Source: Gammaproteobacteria bacterium (GTDB lineage: Bacteria; Pseudomonadota; Gammaproteobacteria; Steroidobacterales; Steroidobacteraceae). Taken from it: a stretch of DNA of 64,000 bases. The stretch is from NCBI GenBank assembly GCA_028293765.1, contig JAQGOG010000093.1, forward strand, positions 1 through 64,000, read 5' to 3'. The notes under the pieces are model-generated. The model saw nothing but the letters and a program-made list of their open reading frames with translations. It had not been told where the DNA came from and did no database searches. The translations under genes were made by a program, and so were the position numbers. Positions 52,428 through 61,232 of the stretch are shown here, in pieces (within the stretch, counting starts at the first letter, position 1; each line of letters starts with the position of its first letter).

Positions 52428-53276
52428 ATGGAAATTGTCACGACCATTGCCGCTGTACGCGATCACGTGCGCCGTTGGCGCAGCGAAGGGCGGCGGATCG
52501 CCTTCGTGCCCACCATGGGTAACCTGCACCCCGGTCATGTGAGCCTCATCGAGGCGGCGCGCAAGTACGGCGATCGTTTCGTGTCCAGCATCTTCGTGAA
52601 CCCGATGCAATTCGGGCCGAACGAGGACTTCGCGCACTATCCCCGCACGCCTACGCAGGACGAACGCATGCTGGCCGACGCCGGGTGCAGTCTTATGTTC
52701 ATGCCGGACGTGATCGAGGTGTATCCGAACGGTTCGGAGCGGGCGACGCGGATCGAGGTACCGGGCCTTTCGCGCATTCTGGACGGCGAGTTCCGACCGG
52801 GCCATTTCGAAGGCGTAACCACGGTGGTAGCGAAGTTGTTCCACATCGTCGAGCCCGATGTGGCGGTGTTCGGCGAAAAGGATTTCCAACAGCTCACGAT
52901 CATCCGGCGCATGGTCGCGGATCTGTGCATGCCCGTGGAGGTCATAGCCGCACCGACCGTGCGCGATTCCGACGGTCTTGCCATGAGCTCGCGGAACCAG
53001 TACCTGACGCCCGAAGAGCGGCAGGTCGCGCCGCGGATCTATCAGACATTACTCGCCGCCGCGGAACAGCTGCGCGCCGGCGAAACCGATTTCGCTGGCA
53101 TCGAACGCGGCGGTATTCAGGCCCTCGAAGGCGCTGGCATGCGCCCCGACTACTTCGCCGTTCGTCAGGCGCAGGACCTGAGCGCGCCGGGTGCCGACAC
53201 GAGCCACCTGGTGGTGCTTACTGCAGCGCGCCTCGGCAAAGCCCGGCTCATAGACAACGTTCAGGTGAAGAAGTAG
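52428..53276 (+). CDS. panC: Pantothenate synthetase
   Basis: This 282-residue enzyme ligates pantoate and beta-alanine with ATP. Family motifs are FVPTMGNLHPGHVSLIEAAR (HxGH nucleotide site), VSSIFVNPMQFGPNEDF, HFEGVTTVVAKLFHIVEPDVAVFGEKDFQQL and SDGLAMSSRNQYLTPEE (KMSKS equivalent). It starts 13 bases after the deoxynucleoside kinase gene. Neither panB nor panD is in the window. Confidence 0.97.
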   Translation: MEIVTTIAAVRDHVRRWRSEGRRIAFVPTMGNLHPGHVSLIEAARKYGDRFVSSIFVNPMQFGPNEDFAHYPRTPTQDERMLADAGCSLMFMPDVIEVYPNGSERATRIEVPGLSRILDGEFRPGHFEGVTTVVAKLFHIVEPDVAVFGEKDFQQLTIIRRMVADLCMPVEVIAAPTVRDSDGLAMSSRNQYLTPEERQVAPRIYQTLLAAAEQLRAGETDFAGIERGGIQALEGAGMRPDYFAVRQAQDLSAPGADTSHLVVLTAARLGKARLIDNVQVKK

Positions 53277-53310
53277 TCCCGATTGCCGGCTGACACGCTG
53301 CCGACCGCCG

Positions 53311-54393
53311 TTAGCCGTTGGTCCCGCATCTTCCCCGATGTTGTTCCAACGCCCAGTCAACATGCTCGCGCACCATCTCCGACGAATCCGTTCGACGCGC
53401 CTCGAGCGCTCGGACCACGTCTTCCGAGGTTGGTGCATTGCCTAGCGCCACGGCGATATTGCGCGACCACCGTTCAAACCCGATCCGGTAGATCGCGGAC
53501 CCGCGCATGCGCGCGTCGAATTCCCCCGCTGTCCACGCGAACAGGTCGGTGAGCCGGCCGGCATCGAGCTCATGCCGCACTTTGAAATCGGGGTGAGCGG
53601 CGGTCTGGGCGAACTTGTTCCACGGGCACACCAGCTGGCAGTCGTCGCAGCCGTAGATGCGATTGCCGAGCGCGGCGCGGAGCTCGACAGGAATGGCGCT
53701 CTGGTGCTCGATGGTGAGGTAAGAAATGCAGCGCCGCGCATCCAGTCGGTAAGGCGCGACGATGGCAGCCGTCGGGCAGGCGGGTATGCACGCCTGACAA
53801 GTGCCGCAATGCGCGCTGGCCGTTGCATCGATCGGGAGCGGCAGATCCGTCAGGATCTCGCCCAGAAAGAACCAGGACCCGGCGTCGCGCGCGATGAGGT
53901 TGGTGTGCTTGCCGATCCAGCCGAGGCCGGCGTTACGCGCCAGGGCCTTCTCGAGCACCGGTGCGGTGTCGACACAGACCCGGTAGCCGAAAGGCCCGAT
54001 GCGCTCGCTCATTTCCTCGGCGAGTCGCGCCAGCGCGCGCCGCATGATCTTGTGATAGTCGCGGCCGAGCGCATACCTCGAGACGTACCCCAAAGAGCTG
54101 TCGCCGAGAACTTCTGGGGCATCTCGAGCGGCATCCGGCCAATAATCCATGCGCACGCTGACGACCCGTACAGTTCCCGGAGCGAGCTCACGCGGCCGGC
54201 TGCGCATGACGCCGTGCCGCTGCATGTACTGCATTTCGCCGTGGAAGCCGGCCTGGAGCCAGCGCAACAGGTGTTGCTCGTCCTCGGGGATTTCGACACT
54301 GGCGACGCCGAGCTTGCCGAAGCCGAGTGCCTGCGCGCGAGCGGCCAGCTCGAGTTTGGCCGCGTGCAGGTCAATCGATAGCGCTTCCGTCAT
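53311..54393 (-). CDS. queG: Epoxyqueuosine reductase
   Basis: This 360-residue cobalamin-dependent Fe-S enzyme reduces epoxyqueuosine to queuosine in tRNA. It has GFGKLGVASVEIP at the start, RYALGRDYHKIMRRAL, AGLGWIGKHTNLI, and two [4Fe-4S] motifs, CGTCQACIPACPTAAI and GCDDCQLVCPWN, with a HEAT-like C-terminus. ATG 54393 is chosen for the family start; GAAGAGG lies just upstream. It is convergent to panC and divergent from nnrD. Confidence 0.94.
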   Translation of the reverse strand: MTEALSIDLHAAKLELAARAQALGFGKLGVASVEIPEDEQHLLRWLQAGFHGEMQYMQRHGVMRSRPRELAPGTVRVVSVRMDYWPDAARDAPEVLGDSSLGYVSRYALGRDYHKIMRRALARLAEEMSERIGPFGYRVCVDTAPVLEKALARNAGLGWIGKHTNLIARDAGSWFFLGEILTDLPLPIDATASAHCGTCQACIPACPTAAIVAPYRLDARRCISYLTIEHQSAIPVELRAALGNRIYGCDDCQLVCPWNKFAQTAAHPDFKVRHELDAGRLTDLFAWTAGEFDARMRGSAIYRIGFERWSRNIAVALGNAPTSEDVVRALEARRTDSSEMVREHVDWALEQHRGRCGTNG

Positions 54394-54413
54394 AACCTCT
54401 TCACCGCTGTCAG

Positions 54414-54419
54414 TATAAT
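54414..54419 (+). promoter_or_regulatory. TATAAT -10 box close to the nnrD start
   Basis: A consensus TATAAT lies five bases before the nnrD ATG at 54425. Transcription would then begin at or next to the start codon, giving a leaderless mRNA, unless the start codon is further in. No convincing -35 box is visible. Confidence 0.4.
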
Positions 54420-54424
54420 GCCCC

Positions 54425-55903
54425 ATGGCATTGCCGCTCGCTTTGTACTCCACCGCACAGGTCCGCGCTCTCGACGCCCACGCGATCGAGGTACTCGGAA
54501 TCCCCGGCTATACCTTGATGAAACGGGCCGGGGAGGCGGCACTGCGCTACCTGCGCACCCGCTGGCCCATGGCGCATCGGATCGTCATTGTGTGCGGCGG
54601 CGGCAACAACGGCGGTGATGGCTATGTGCTGGCGCGCTTTGCGCAGGCCGCCGGACTCACCGTCACGGCACTGGCCGCAGTCCCTCCGGAACAGCTCCGG
54701 GGAGATGCGCGGCAGGCCTACGATGACTGCAAAGCCAGCGGCGGACAGATTCGGGCCTTTTCGCCCGAGCTGTTCGGTGAAGGTGACGTCATCGTTGACG
54801 CGCTGCTCGGCACCGGCTTGCGCGGCAGTGTGCGCGAAGAGCTCGCAACGGTCATTCGGGAAATCAACTCCGCCAAGCGGCCCGTGTTCGCGGTAGACGT
54901 GCCGTCGGGTTTGGATAGCGACGCCGGCATCTCGCTCGGCGAGACGGTGCGGGCCGATTGCACCGTGACGTTCGTTGCTCTCAAGACCGGCCTCTTCATT
55001 GGCGACGGTCCCGAATTCGCGGGCACCGTCTTCTTCGACGACCTCGAGATCGAGCCACCGGCTTCCGCGCAGTTCAAGCCCCGGCTCGAGCGCATTCTCG
55101 ACTCCGAAATCCAGCGCGCTCTGCCACGACGGCCCCGGGCCGCCCACAAGGGTAACTTCGGTCGTGTGCTGATCGTCGGCAGTGGCCCGGGCATGCCGGG
55201 AGCGACTCGCCTCTCGGGCGAAGCGTGTCTGCGGGTCGGCGCAGGGCTCGTCACCGTGGCCGTTGCGCCGGAAAATGTAGCGGCGATTGCCGCCGGCCGG
55301 CCGGAGCTGATTTGTCTGCCGCTCACGGATATGAGCCTGCTCGAAGACGCCATAGAACGCGCCGATGTGGTCGCGATCGGGCCCGGCCTCGGCCGCACCT
55401 CGTGGGCTCGTGGCGCCCTCCATGCGGTACTCGACAGCGACAAGCCTCTCGTCGTCGATGCCGACGCGCTGAATCTCATTGCGGAAGCCGGCACCAGTGC
55501 ACGAGACAACTGGATCCTGACTCCTCATCCGGGCGAAGCAGGGCGGCTGCTCAACATCCATACGGAAGACGTCCAGCGCGACCGGCTCACGGCACTCGAC
55601 CGACTCGTCGCGCGATACGGCGGTACCGTCGTGCTGAAAGGCGCTGGCACGCTGGTGGGCACGACGGACCGCATTCCGGCTCTATGTGAGCGCGGCAATC
55701 CCGGCATGGCGAGCGCCGGTACCGGAGATGTTCTCACCGGCGCAATCGCCGGAATCCTGGCGCAGTGTCGTGACATCTGGCTGGCTGCCCGGGTTGGAGT
55801 GCTGGTCCATGCGATGGCCGGCGACTCCGCCGCCCGCACGGGCGAACGCGGTTTGCTCGCCAGCGACGTCTCCCGGGAGCTGCACAGCTGCGTAAACCTA
55901 TAG
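54425..55903 (+). CDS. nnrD: Bifunctional NAD(P)H-hydrate repair enzyme
   Basis: This 492-residue fusion repairs hydrated NAD(P)H. The N-terminal YjeF epimerase domain (about 1-210) shows GIPGYTLMKRAGEAA, IVCGGGNNGGDGYVLAR and AVDVPSGLDSDAG. The C-terminal ADP/ATP-dependent dehydratase domain (about 225-490) shows KGNFGRVLIVGSGPGMPGA, VDADALNLIA, ILTPHPGEAGRLL and SAGTGDVLTGAIAGIL. It heads the run nnrD-tsaE-amidase-mutL-miaA-hfq, the order common in gammaproteobacteria. Confidence 0.96.
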   Translation: MALPLALYSTAQVRALDAHAIEVLGIPGYTLMKRAGEAALRYLRTRWPMAHRIVIVCGGGNNGGDGYVLARFAQAAGLTVTALAAVPPEQLRGDARQAYDDCKASGGQIRAFSPELFGEGDVIVDALLGTGLRGSVREELATVIREINSAKRPVFAVDVPSGLDSDAGISLGETVRADCTVTFVALKTGLFIGDGPEFAGTVFFDDLEIEPPASAQFKPRLERILDSEIQRALPRRPRAAHKGNFGRVLIVGSGPGMPGATRLSGEACLRVGAGLVTVAVAPENVAAIAAGRPELICLPLTDMSLLEDAIERADVVAIGPGLGRTSWARGALHAVLDSDKPLVVDADALNLIAEAGTSARDNWILTPHPGEAGRLLNIHTEDVQRDRLTALDRLVARYGGTVVLKGAGTLVGTTDRIPALCERGNPGMASAGTGDVLTGAIAGILAQCRDIWLAARVGVLVHAMAGDSAARTGERGLLASDVSRELHSCVNL

Positions 55904-55977
55904 GAGTCCGTCTGACCCACGTTCTCGCCTGCTGCGGCCGCCGACTGCGCCCATGAGTCAGACAGGCTGCTAGGGTA

Positions 55978-56481
55978 ATGCTCGTTCACACGAACACGGC
56001 AGAGGACACGGAGAGTTTTGGCGCGCGGCTTGCGAAGGCACGCCCGGATCGCGATGACGCGCTGGCGGTCGTCTACCTCACCGGGGACCTCGGGGCCGGC
56101 AAGACAACTTTGACGCGTGGGTTTTTGCGTGCGCAGGGCGTAACAGGCGCGGTGCGCAGCCCCACCTACACCCTCGTGGAAATCTACGAGGCAGGCGCCC
56201 TGGCCACCGTGCATCTGGATCTGTATCGACTGAACGATCCCGCGGAGCTCGACAATCTCGGGCTGCGGGAGTGGGCAAGGGAGGGCCACCTCTGGCTCAT
56301 CGAGTGGCCGGAGCGTGGGGCGGAACGGCTCCCGGGCGCTGATCTCGTTCTTACGCTTACGGCTGGCGAAGCGGGACACGACATTGAAGTGACGGCGCAC
56401 ACGCCGCTGGGCGTGTCCTGGCTAGGCCGGATGGCGCAGTCAGCGGCGCCGGCAGTTGAAAAACGCTCGCCCGAGTCGTAG
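55978..56481 (+). CDS. tsaE: tRNA threonylcarbamoyladenosine biosynthesis ATPase TsaE
   Basis: This 167-residue P-loop ATPase of the TsaBDE complex, needed for t6A37 in tRNA, shows TGDLGAGKTTLTRGFLRA (Walker A) at about residues 35-52, VRSPTYTLVEIY and VHLDLYRL (Walker B-like) with LIEWPERG. Its length is near the usual 150-160 with a short C-terminal extra tail. It lies 74 bases after nnrD. Confidence 0.95.
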   Translation: MLVHTNTAEDTESFGARLAKARPDRDDALAVVYLTGDLGAGKTTLTRGFLRAQGVTGAVRSPTYTLVEIYEAGALATVHLDLYRLNDPAELDNLGLREWAREGHLWLIEWPERGAERLPGADLVLTLTAGEAGHDIEVTAHTPLGVSWLGRMAQSAAPAVEKRSPES

Positions 56482-56510
56482 ATTACGCAGTAGGTTAGAT
56501 CGCGAACTCC

Positions 56511-57848
56511 ATGATAAAAAAGGCCTTTCACATTGGAGTCGTCGCCTCCCTGGTCGCAGCGGCGGGCACTTCGTGGGCGGCGAGCTCTGAGCTGCGCGGC
56601 ATCCACTTGTCCGCGACACCTGGATCGACGCAAATCACGCTCGATCTGACAGACGCCGCCACTCAGAAAGTCTTCAAGCTCAATCATCCGGATCGCACCG
56701 TGATCGATCTCGGGCACACGCGCCTCGCTCGCGGATTGCGCGCGCCTGCCGCTGGTGGAATCGTTTCGGGTGTCCGCATCGGCACGCAGCCGGGCGGCAA
56801 CGTGCGCGTCGTTATCCAACTCAATGCGCCCGTTGCGGCTCATAGCGCATGGACCCTGATGCCGGGGAGGCGAGGACGGCAACTCGTCGTCACACTCGGA
56901 AACTCGCTCGCCGCGGGCGGCGCGCGCGCGGGTGCGGGTACTGGGGCGGGCGCTGGCGCCGCCACCCCTGGAACGACCGCGGGGGCTGGTACTGGTGCGG
57001 ACGCGGACGTGAGCACGAACGCCGCAGCGGGTTATGCACCTAGAATCATTCGCGCCGCGCATGCGCCGCTCGAGAGCGGCCGTGATGTGGTCATCGCGGT
57101 GGATGCAGGGCACGGGGGCATGGATCCGGGAGCCATAGGCCGCGGCGGCACGCGGGAAAAGGATGTGGTTCTGTCGATCGCCCGAGCGCTCGCCGAGCGC
57201 ATCAACGGCGAGCCGGGCATGCGCGCGGTTCTGACTCGGGACCGCGATGAATTTCTGGTCCTGCGCGATCGCATTGGGCGGGCGCGCATCGCGAAAGCGG
57301 ACATGTTCGTTTCGGTGCATGCCGACTCGATCCTGAATCGGAGCGTCTCGGGTGCCTCGGTGTACGTGTTGTCAGAACACGGCGCGACGAATGAGGCGGC
57401 GCGCTGGCTCGCTGACCGTGAGAACGCGGCCGATCTCATGGGTGGCGTGAAACTCGACGACAAGGACAAAGCACTGGCGTCTGTGCTGCTCGATCTCTCG
57501 CAGACCGCAAACATCAGCGCTAGCATGACGGCAGCGCAGCGCGTGATCGGTTCGCTCGACGCGGTCGGTCAGGTGCGCAAGGCCCAGGTGCAACAGGCGG
57601 GTTTCGTCGTGTTGAAGTCGCCTGACATTCCCTCGATGCTCGTCGAGACGGCCTACATCTCGAATCCGGAGGAGGAGCTCCGGCTGCGAAACACACGCCA
57701 ACAGGCAGCTCTCGCGGACGCGATTTTCGCAGGCCTGCGTGGCTACTTCACGCAGAATCCTCCCAGCGGTACCCGGTTCGCCCAGGCACGCCGGAGCACG
57801 GTAGCCAGCGCCGGGGTCCTCGCAGCTCCAGCGGCCAGCCCGCAGTAG
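56511..57848 (+). CDS. N-acetylmuramoyl-L-alanine amidase with AMIN domain (AmiB/AmiC type)
   Basis: This 445-residue periplasmic enzyme cleaves peptide stems from peptidoglycan at division. A signal peptide (VVASLVAAAGTSWA) leads to an AMIN domain (about 25-125), then a low-complexity Gly/Ala/Thr linker (about 138-180) and an Amidase_3 domain (about 185-430). The zinc site is DAGHGGMDPGA, the catalytic region includes FVSVHADSI and SMLVETAYISNPEEE. There is no LysM tail, unlike AmiB. EnvC/NlpD-type activation is inferred from the family. Confidence 0.93.
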   Translation: MIKKAFHIGVVASLVAAAGTSWAASSELRGIHLSATPGSTQITLDLTDAATQKVFKLNHPDRTVIDLGHTRLARGLRAPAAGGIVSGVRIGTQPGGNVRVVIQLNAPVAAHSAWTLMPGRRGRQLVVTLGNSLAAGGARAGAGTGAGAGAATPGTTAGAGTGADADVSTNAAAGYAPRIIRAAHAPLESGRDVVIAVDAGHGGMDPGAIGRGGTREKDVVLSIARALAERINGEPGMRAVLTRDRDEFLVLRDRIGRARIAKADMFVSVHADSILNRSVSGASVYVLSEHGATNEAARWLADRENAADLMGGVKLDDKDKALASVLLDLSQTANISASMTAAQRVIGSLDAVGQVRKAQVQQAGFVVLKSPDIPSMLVETAYISNPEEELRLRNTRQQAALADAIFAGLRGYFTQNPPSGTRFAQARRSTVASAGVLAAPAASPQ

Positions 57849-57978
57849 CGAACGGCCTGGCGGGTCTGCCCGATCAGGCCAGCCTCCCGGCGCGGCACGC
57901 CTTGCGGCGGTAGGCCATCCCCCAGGATCGCCGGTACACTGCGCGCCCGATCCTGCGCCCAGCTGTCCCGGAGTCCTC

Positions 57979-59838
57979 ATGCCCATCCGCGTTCTCCCCA
58001 GCGAGCTCGTCGATCAGATCGCCGCGGGCGAAGTGATCGAGCGACCGGCCTCCGTCGTCAAAGAGCTCGTGGAGAACAGCCTGGACTCAGGGGCGCGCCG
58101 CATTGAGATCGACGTGGAGCGGGGCGGTATCGGCCTCATTCGCGTGCGCGACGACGGCTGCGGAATCGCCGCCGATGAGCTGCCGGTTGCGCTCTCGCGG
58201 CATGCCACGAGCAAGATCGCCTCGCTCGATGACCTCGAATCCGTGACGACTCTCGGCTTTCGCGGCGAGGCCTTGCCTTCCATCGGTTCGGTGTCCCGGC
58301 TGCGCATCGTTTCGCGTCCGGTCGGTGCCGAACATGGCGCCGAAATCAGCGTCGAAGGCGGAGCCGTCGTCCCCTTGCGCCCGGCGGCACATCCGCAGGG
58401 CACGACGATCGAAGTGCGCGAGTTGTTTTTCAATGTGCCCGCGAGGCGCAAGTTCATACGCAGCGACTCGACGGAGCTGGGGCACATCGTGCGGTTGGTC
58501 GAGCGGCTCGCGCTGTCACGATTCGATGTCACGTTCCGTCTCAGGCACGGCGAGCGCCTGCTGCTCGACGCGCCGGCATCGAATGGCGAGGGCGCCGAGG
58601 TGGGGCGCCTCGCGGCGGTGCTCGACAAAGACTTCCCTGTCCGGTCGGTGGTGGTCAATCATTTCGCCGGGCCGGTCGAGCTGTCCGGTTGGATCGGCTT
58701 GCCAACGGCGGCGCGCGGGCAGCCGGATCAACAGTTCTGGTTCGTCAACGGTCGTAACGTGCGCGACAGGCTGCTCATGAACGCCGCCCGGCTCGCTTAT
58801 CGGGATGTGCTCTATGGCGGACGCCATGCGGCCTATGTCTTGTATCTCACGCTCGATCCCAAGCTCGTGGATGTCAACGCGCACCCCGCCAAGCTCGAAG
58901 TCCGGTTCCGGGACAGCCGGCAGATCCACGACTTTGTCTTTCGAGCCCTCGAGCGCGCATTGGCAGATACCAAACCCAACCTCGAAGCTGCGCCAGCGGC
59001 GGACTCCGGAAGCGTACTGCGGTCGCCGCGACTCAGCTTCGGCACCGGCAGCAGCGATGGCGGTGCGGGCGGCGCCCATGCGAGTGGGGGCGGCTATTCC
59101 GGCGCCGGGCGCAACGCGCGTCCCGCGAGTGGCGGCTACTTTGGCGGTTCCGGCAGCCTGCCTCTTCACCAACCCGAGCGCAGCCCCTGGGCAGTAGCGG
59201 ACACCGTCCGCGAGCCCGCTGAGCTCGACTCGTCGCAGGCGATGTCATCGGAGGAGCACCCCCTGGGCACGGCACTGGCGCAGTTGCACGGCATTTACAT
59301 TCTTGCGCAGAATCGGGATGGCCTCATTCTCGTTGACATGCACGCCGCCCACGAACGTGTCCTGTACGAAAAGTTCAAGGCCGAGCACGGCGCTGCTGCG
59401 CCAGCGTCGCAGCATCTGCTCGAGCCCATCGTGGTCGAGCTCAAGAGTCATGAAGTAGATGGCATCCTCGAAAGCCGCGGTGAATGGGAGCAGGCGGGGT
59501 TCGATCTCGACGCTCTGGGACCAACACGACTCGCCCTCCGCCGTGTACCTGCTCTGATTGCGGGGAAAAACGTCACCGAGATCGTGAGATCCGTCGTGCG
59601 CGATTTGGAGATGGATGCGGACGCTCACCATCTCGACGGCGCCGCCGACAAGTTCCTCGGCACCCTGGCATGTCGTACGGCCATTCATGCCCATCGCCGC
59701 CTGAGCGTCCCCGAAATGAATGCTCTGTTACGGCAGATGGAAGTGACCGATCGCGCCAACCAGTGCAATCACGGCCGCCCGACCTGGACACGTCTGTCCC
59801 TGCCGGAGCTCGACCAGCTGTTCCTGCGGGGACGCTGA
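57979..59838 (+). CDS. mutL: DNA mismatch repair protein MutL
   Basis: This 619-residue GHKL ATPase links MutS recognition to strand excision. The N-terminus has IAAGEVIERPASVVKELVENSLDSG, the DDGCGI motif, RHATSKI and TLGFRGEALPSIGSVS. A Gly/Ser-rich linker (about 360-395) joins the C-terminal dimerisation domain. No endonuclease DQHAxxExxxxE motif is obvious (MHAAHERVLYEKFK occurs instead), fitting dam-style gammaproteobacterial MutL. Its stop overlaps the miaA start (TGATG). Confidence 0.96.
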   Translation: MPIRVLPSELVDQIAAGEVIERPASVVKELVENSLDSGARRIEIDVERGGIGLIRVRDDGCGIAADELPVALSRHATSKIASLDDLESVTTLGFRGEALPSIGSVSRLRIVSRPVGAEHGAEISVEGGAVVPLRPAAHPQGTTIEVRELFFNVPARRKFIRSDSTELGHIVRLVERLALSRFDVTFRLRHGERLLLDAPASNGEGAEVGRLAAVLDKDFPVRSVVVNHFAGPVELSGWIGLPTAARGQPDQQFWFVNGRNVRDRLLMNAARLAYRDVLYGGRHAAYVLYLTLDPKLVDVNAHPAKLEVRFRDSRQIHDFVFRALERALADTKPNLEAAPAADSGSVLRSPRLSFGTGSSDGGAGGAHASGGGYSGAGRNARPASGGYFGGSGSLPLHQPERSPWAVADTVREPAELDSSQAMSSEEHPLGTALAQLHGIYILAQNRDGLILVDMHAAHERVLYEKFKAEHGAAAPASQHLLEPIVVELKSHEVDGILESRGEWEQAGFDLDALGPTRLALRRVPALIAGKNVTEIVRSVVRDLEMDADAHHLDGAADKFLGTLACRTAIHAHRRLSVPEMNALLRQMEVTDRANQCNHGRPTWTRLSLPELDQLFLRGR

Positions 59839-60815
59839 TGACTGCAGGCGTCGCGGGGAACGCAATTCCCCCGTCCCGCGGCGACCTTCCCGTCTTCCTG
59901 CTCGCGGGTCCTACGGGCGCCGGCAAAAGCGACTGGGCCATTCGTCTCGCCCAAGACGCTCCCATCGAGATCGTCAGCGTGGACTCGGCTCTCGTGTATA
60001 GAGGCCTCGACGTCGGTTCGGCGAAGCCCTCGTGGGCCCTGCGCGCTGCCATCCCGCATCACCTCATCGACATCCGCGACCCTACGGAAAGTTACTCCGC
60101 CGGACAATTTGTGACAGACGCAATCGCGTGCATCGGGCAGATTCACGCCCGCCGGCGCGTACCGTTGCTCGTTGGCGGCACGATGCTCTATTTCCGGGCA
60201 TTGCTGCATGGTTTGGCCGTGCTGCCGCCCGCGTCCCCGGAGGTGAGGTTGCAGCTCGACGAGCGCGCCGCGCGCGAGGGTTGGCCGGCGCTACATGCGG
60301 AGCTTGCGAGGCTCGATCCTGCTGCGGCGGAGCGCATCGGCCGCTCTGACCGCCAACGAATTCAACGCGCTCTGGAAGTGTGTTATGCGACGGGTCGCCC
60401 GATTTCCGAGCTGCAGCGGGCCACCGTCAGCCCCCTCGCCGGTCGACAGTTGAAATACTGGGTGCTGGCCCCCACGAATCGAAGTGTGTTGCATGAGCAC
60501 CTTGCGGGACGCTTTCACTCCATGATGGCGGCCGGTTTCCTGGAGGAAGTCAAAGGCCTGCGGCAACGCGGCGACCTGACCGCCCGTCATCCGTCGATGC
60601 GGGCAGTGGGCTACCGGCAGCTGTGGGCGCATTTGGACGGCGAGTACGATCTGGCGGAGGCGGAGCGGCGCGGCATTTTCGCAACGCGCCAGCTCGCCAA
60701 ACGGCAGCTGACGTGGCTGCGCGCGGAAAAAGGGGCGCAGTGGATCGTTCCAGAAGCGGGCGAAACGTCGTGGAATCGCGACTTACGTCACGAGTTGAGA
60801 GAGCTTGGTCTTTGA
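59838..60815 (+). CDS. miaA: tRNA dimethylallyltransferase
   Basis: This 325-residue enzyme adds the dimethylallyl group to A37 of tRNAs reading UNN codons. It has the P-loop LLAGPTGAGKSDWAIRLA, the SVDSALVYRGLDVGSAKPS block, VGGTMLYFRALLHGLA, and SMRAVGYRQLWAHL. The ATG at 59838 overlaps the mutL stop by one base (TGATG), so translation is coupled. A longer upstream frame lies inside mutL. Confidence 0.96.
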   Translation: MTAGVAGNAIPPSRGDLPVFLLAGPTGAGKSDWAIRLAQDAPIEIVSVDSALVYRGLDVGSAKPSWALRAAIPHHLIDIRDPTESYSAGQFVTDAIACIGQIHARRRVPLLVGGTMLYFRALLHGLAVLPPASPEVRLQLDERAAREGWPALHAELARLDPAAAERIGRSDRQRIQRALEVCYATGRPISELQRATVSPLAGRQLKYWVLAPTNRSVLHEHLAGRFHSMMAAGFLEEVKGLRQRGDLTARHPSMRAVGYRQLWAHLDGEYDLAEAERRGIFATRQLAKRQLTWLRAEKGAQWIVPEAGETSWNRDLRHELRELGL

Positions 60816-60953
60816 TTGAGAGTGCATGTTAAGATGCTTTGTGTCGCCCCTCGCTGCAGGCGAGGCACGGAGCTTGCTGGATCGCGGTACACGGAAGGTC
60901 CGCTTGCGATCCGTTACCGAAAAACTAGAAGCTGTGAGAACAAGGAGAACCCG

Positions 60954-61208
60954 ATGGCCAAAGGCCAGTCGCTGCAAGATCCCTTTTTGAATGCGCTTCG
61001 CAAGGAACGGGTACCCGTTTCGATCTACCTCGTCAACGGGATCAAGTTGCAGGGTCAGATCGACTCGTTCGACCAGTTCGTCGTTCTGTTGAAGAACAGC
61101 GTGAGCCAGATGGTGTACAAGCACGCCATCTCCACGGTCGTACCGGCGCGCAACGTGCGCCTGACCGAGGAGGGTGCTGTCGCCACCACGGAGACTCCCG
61201 CAGAGTGA
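60954..61208 (+). CDS. hfq: RNA chaperone Hfq
   Basis: This 84-residue Sm-like protein binds small RNAs and mRNAs. Sm1 is [28 protein letters not shown] (within about 7-34, key residues Gln8, Phe42) and Sm2 is the [12 protein letters not shown] strand. The C-terminal tail is short and acidic (TTETPAE). AAGGAGAA precedes the ATG at 60954. A TGTTAAGAT extended -10-like sequence lies at about 60826. It forms the classic miaA-hfq-hflX-hflK-hflC group. Confidence 0.98.
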   Translation: MAKGQSLQDPFLNALRKERVPVSIYLVNGIKLQGQIDSFDQFVVLLKNSVSQMVYKHAISTVVPARNVRLTEEGAVATTETPAE

Positions 61209-61232
61209 ATCGCGGCATTACGGATAGCTTGA

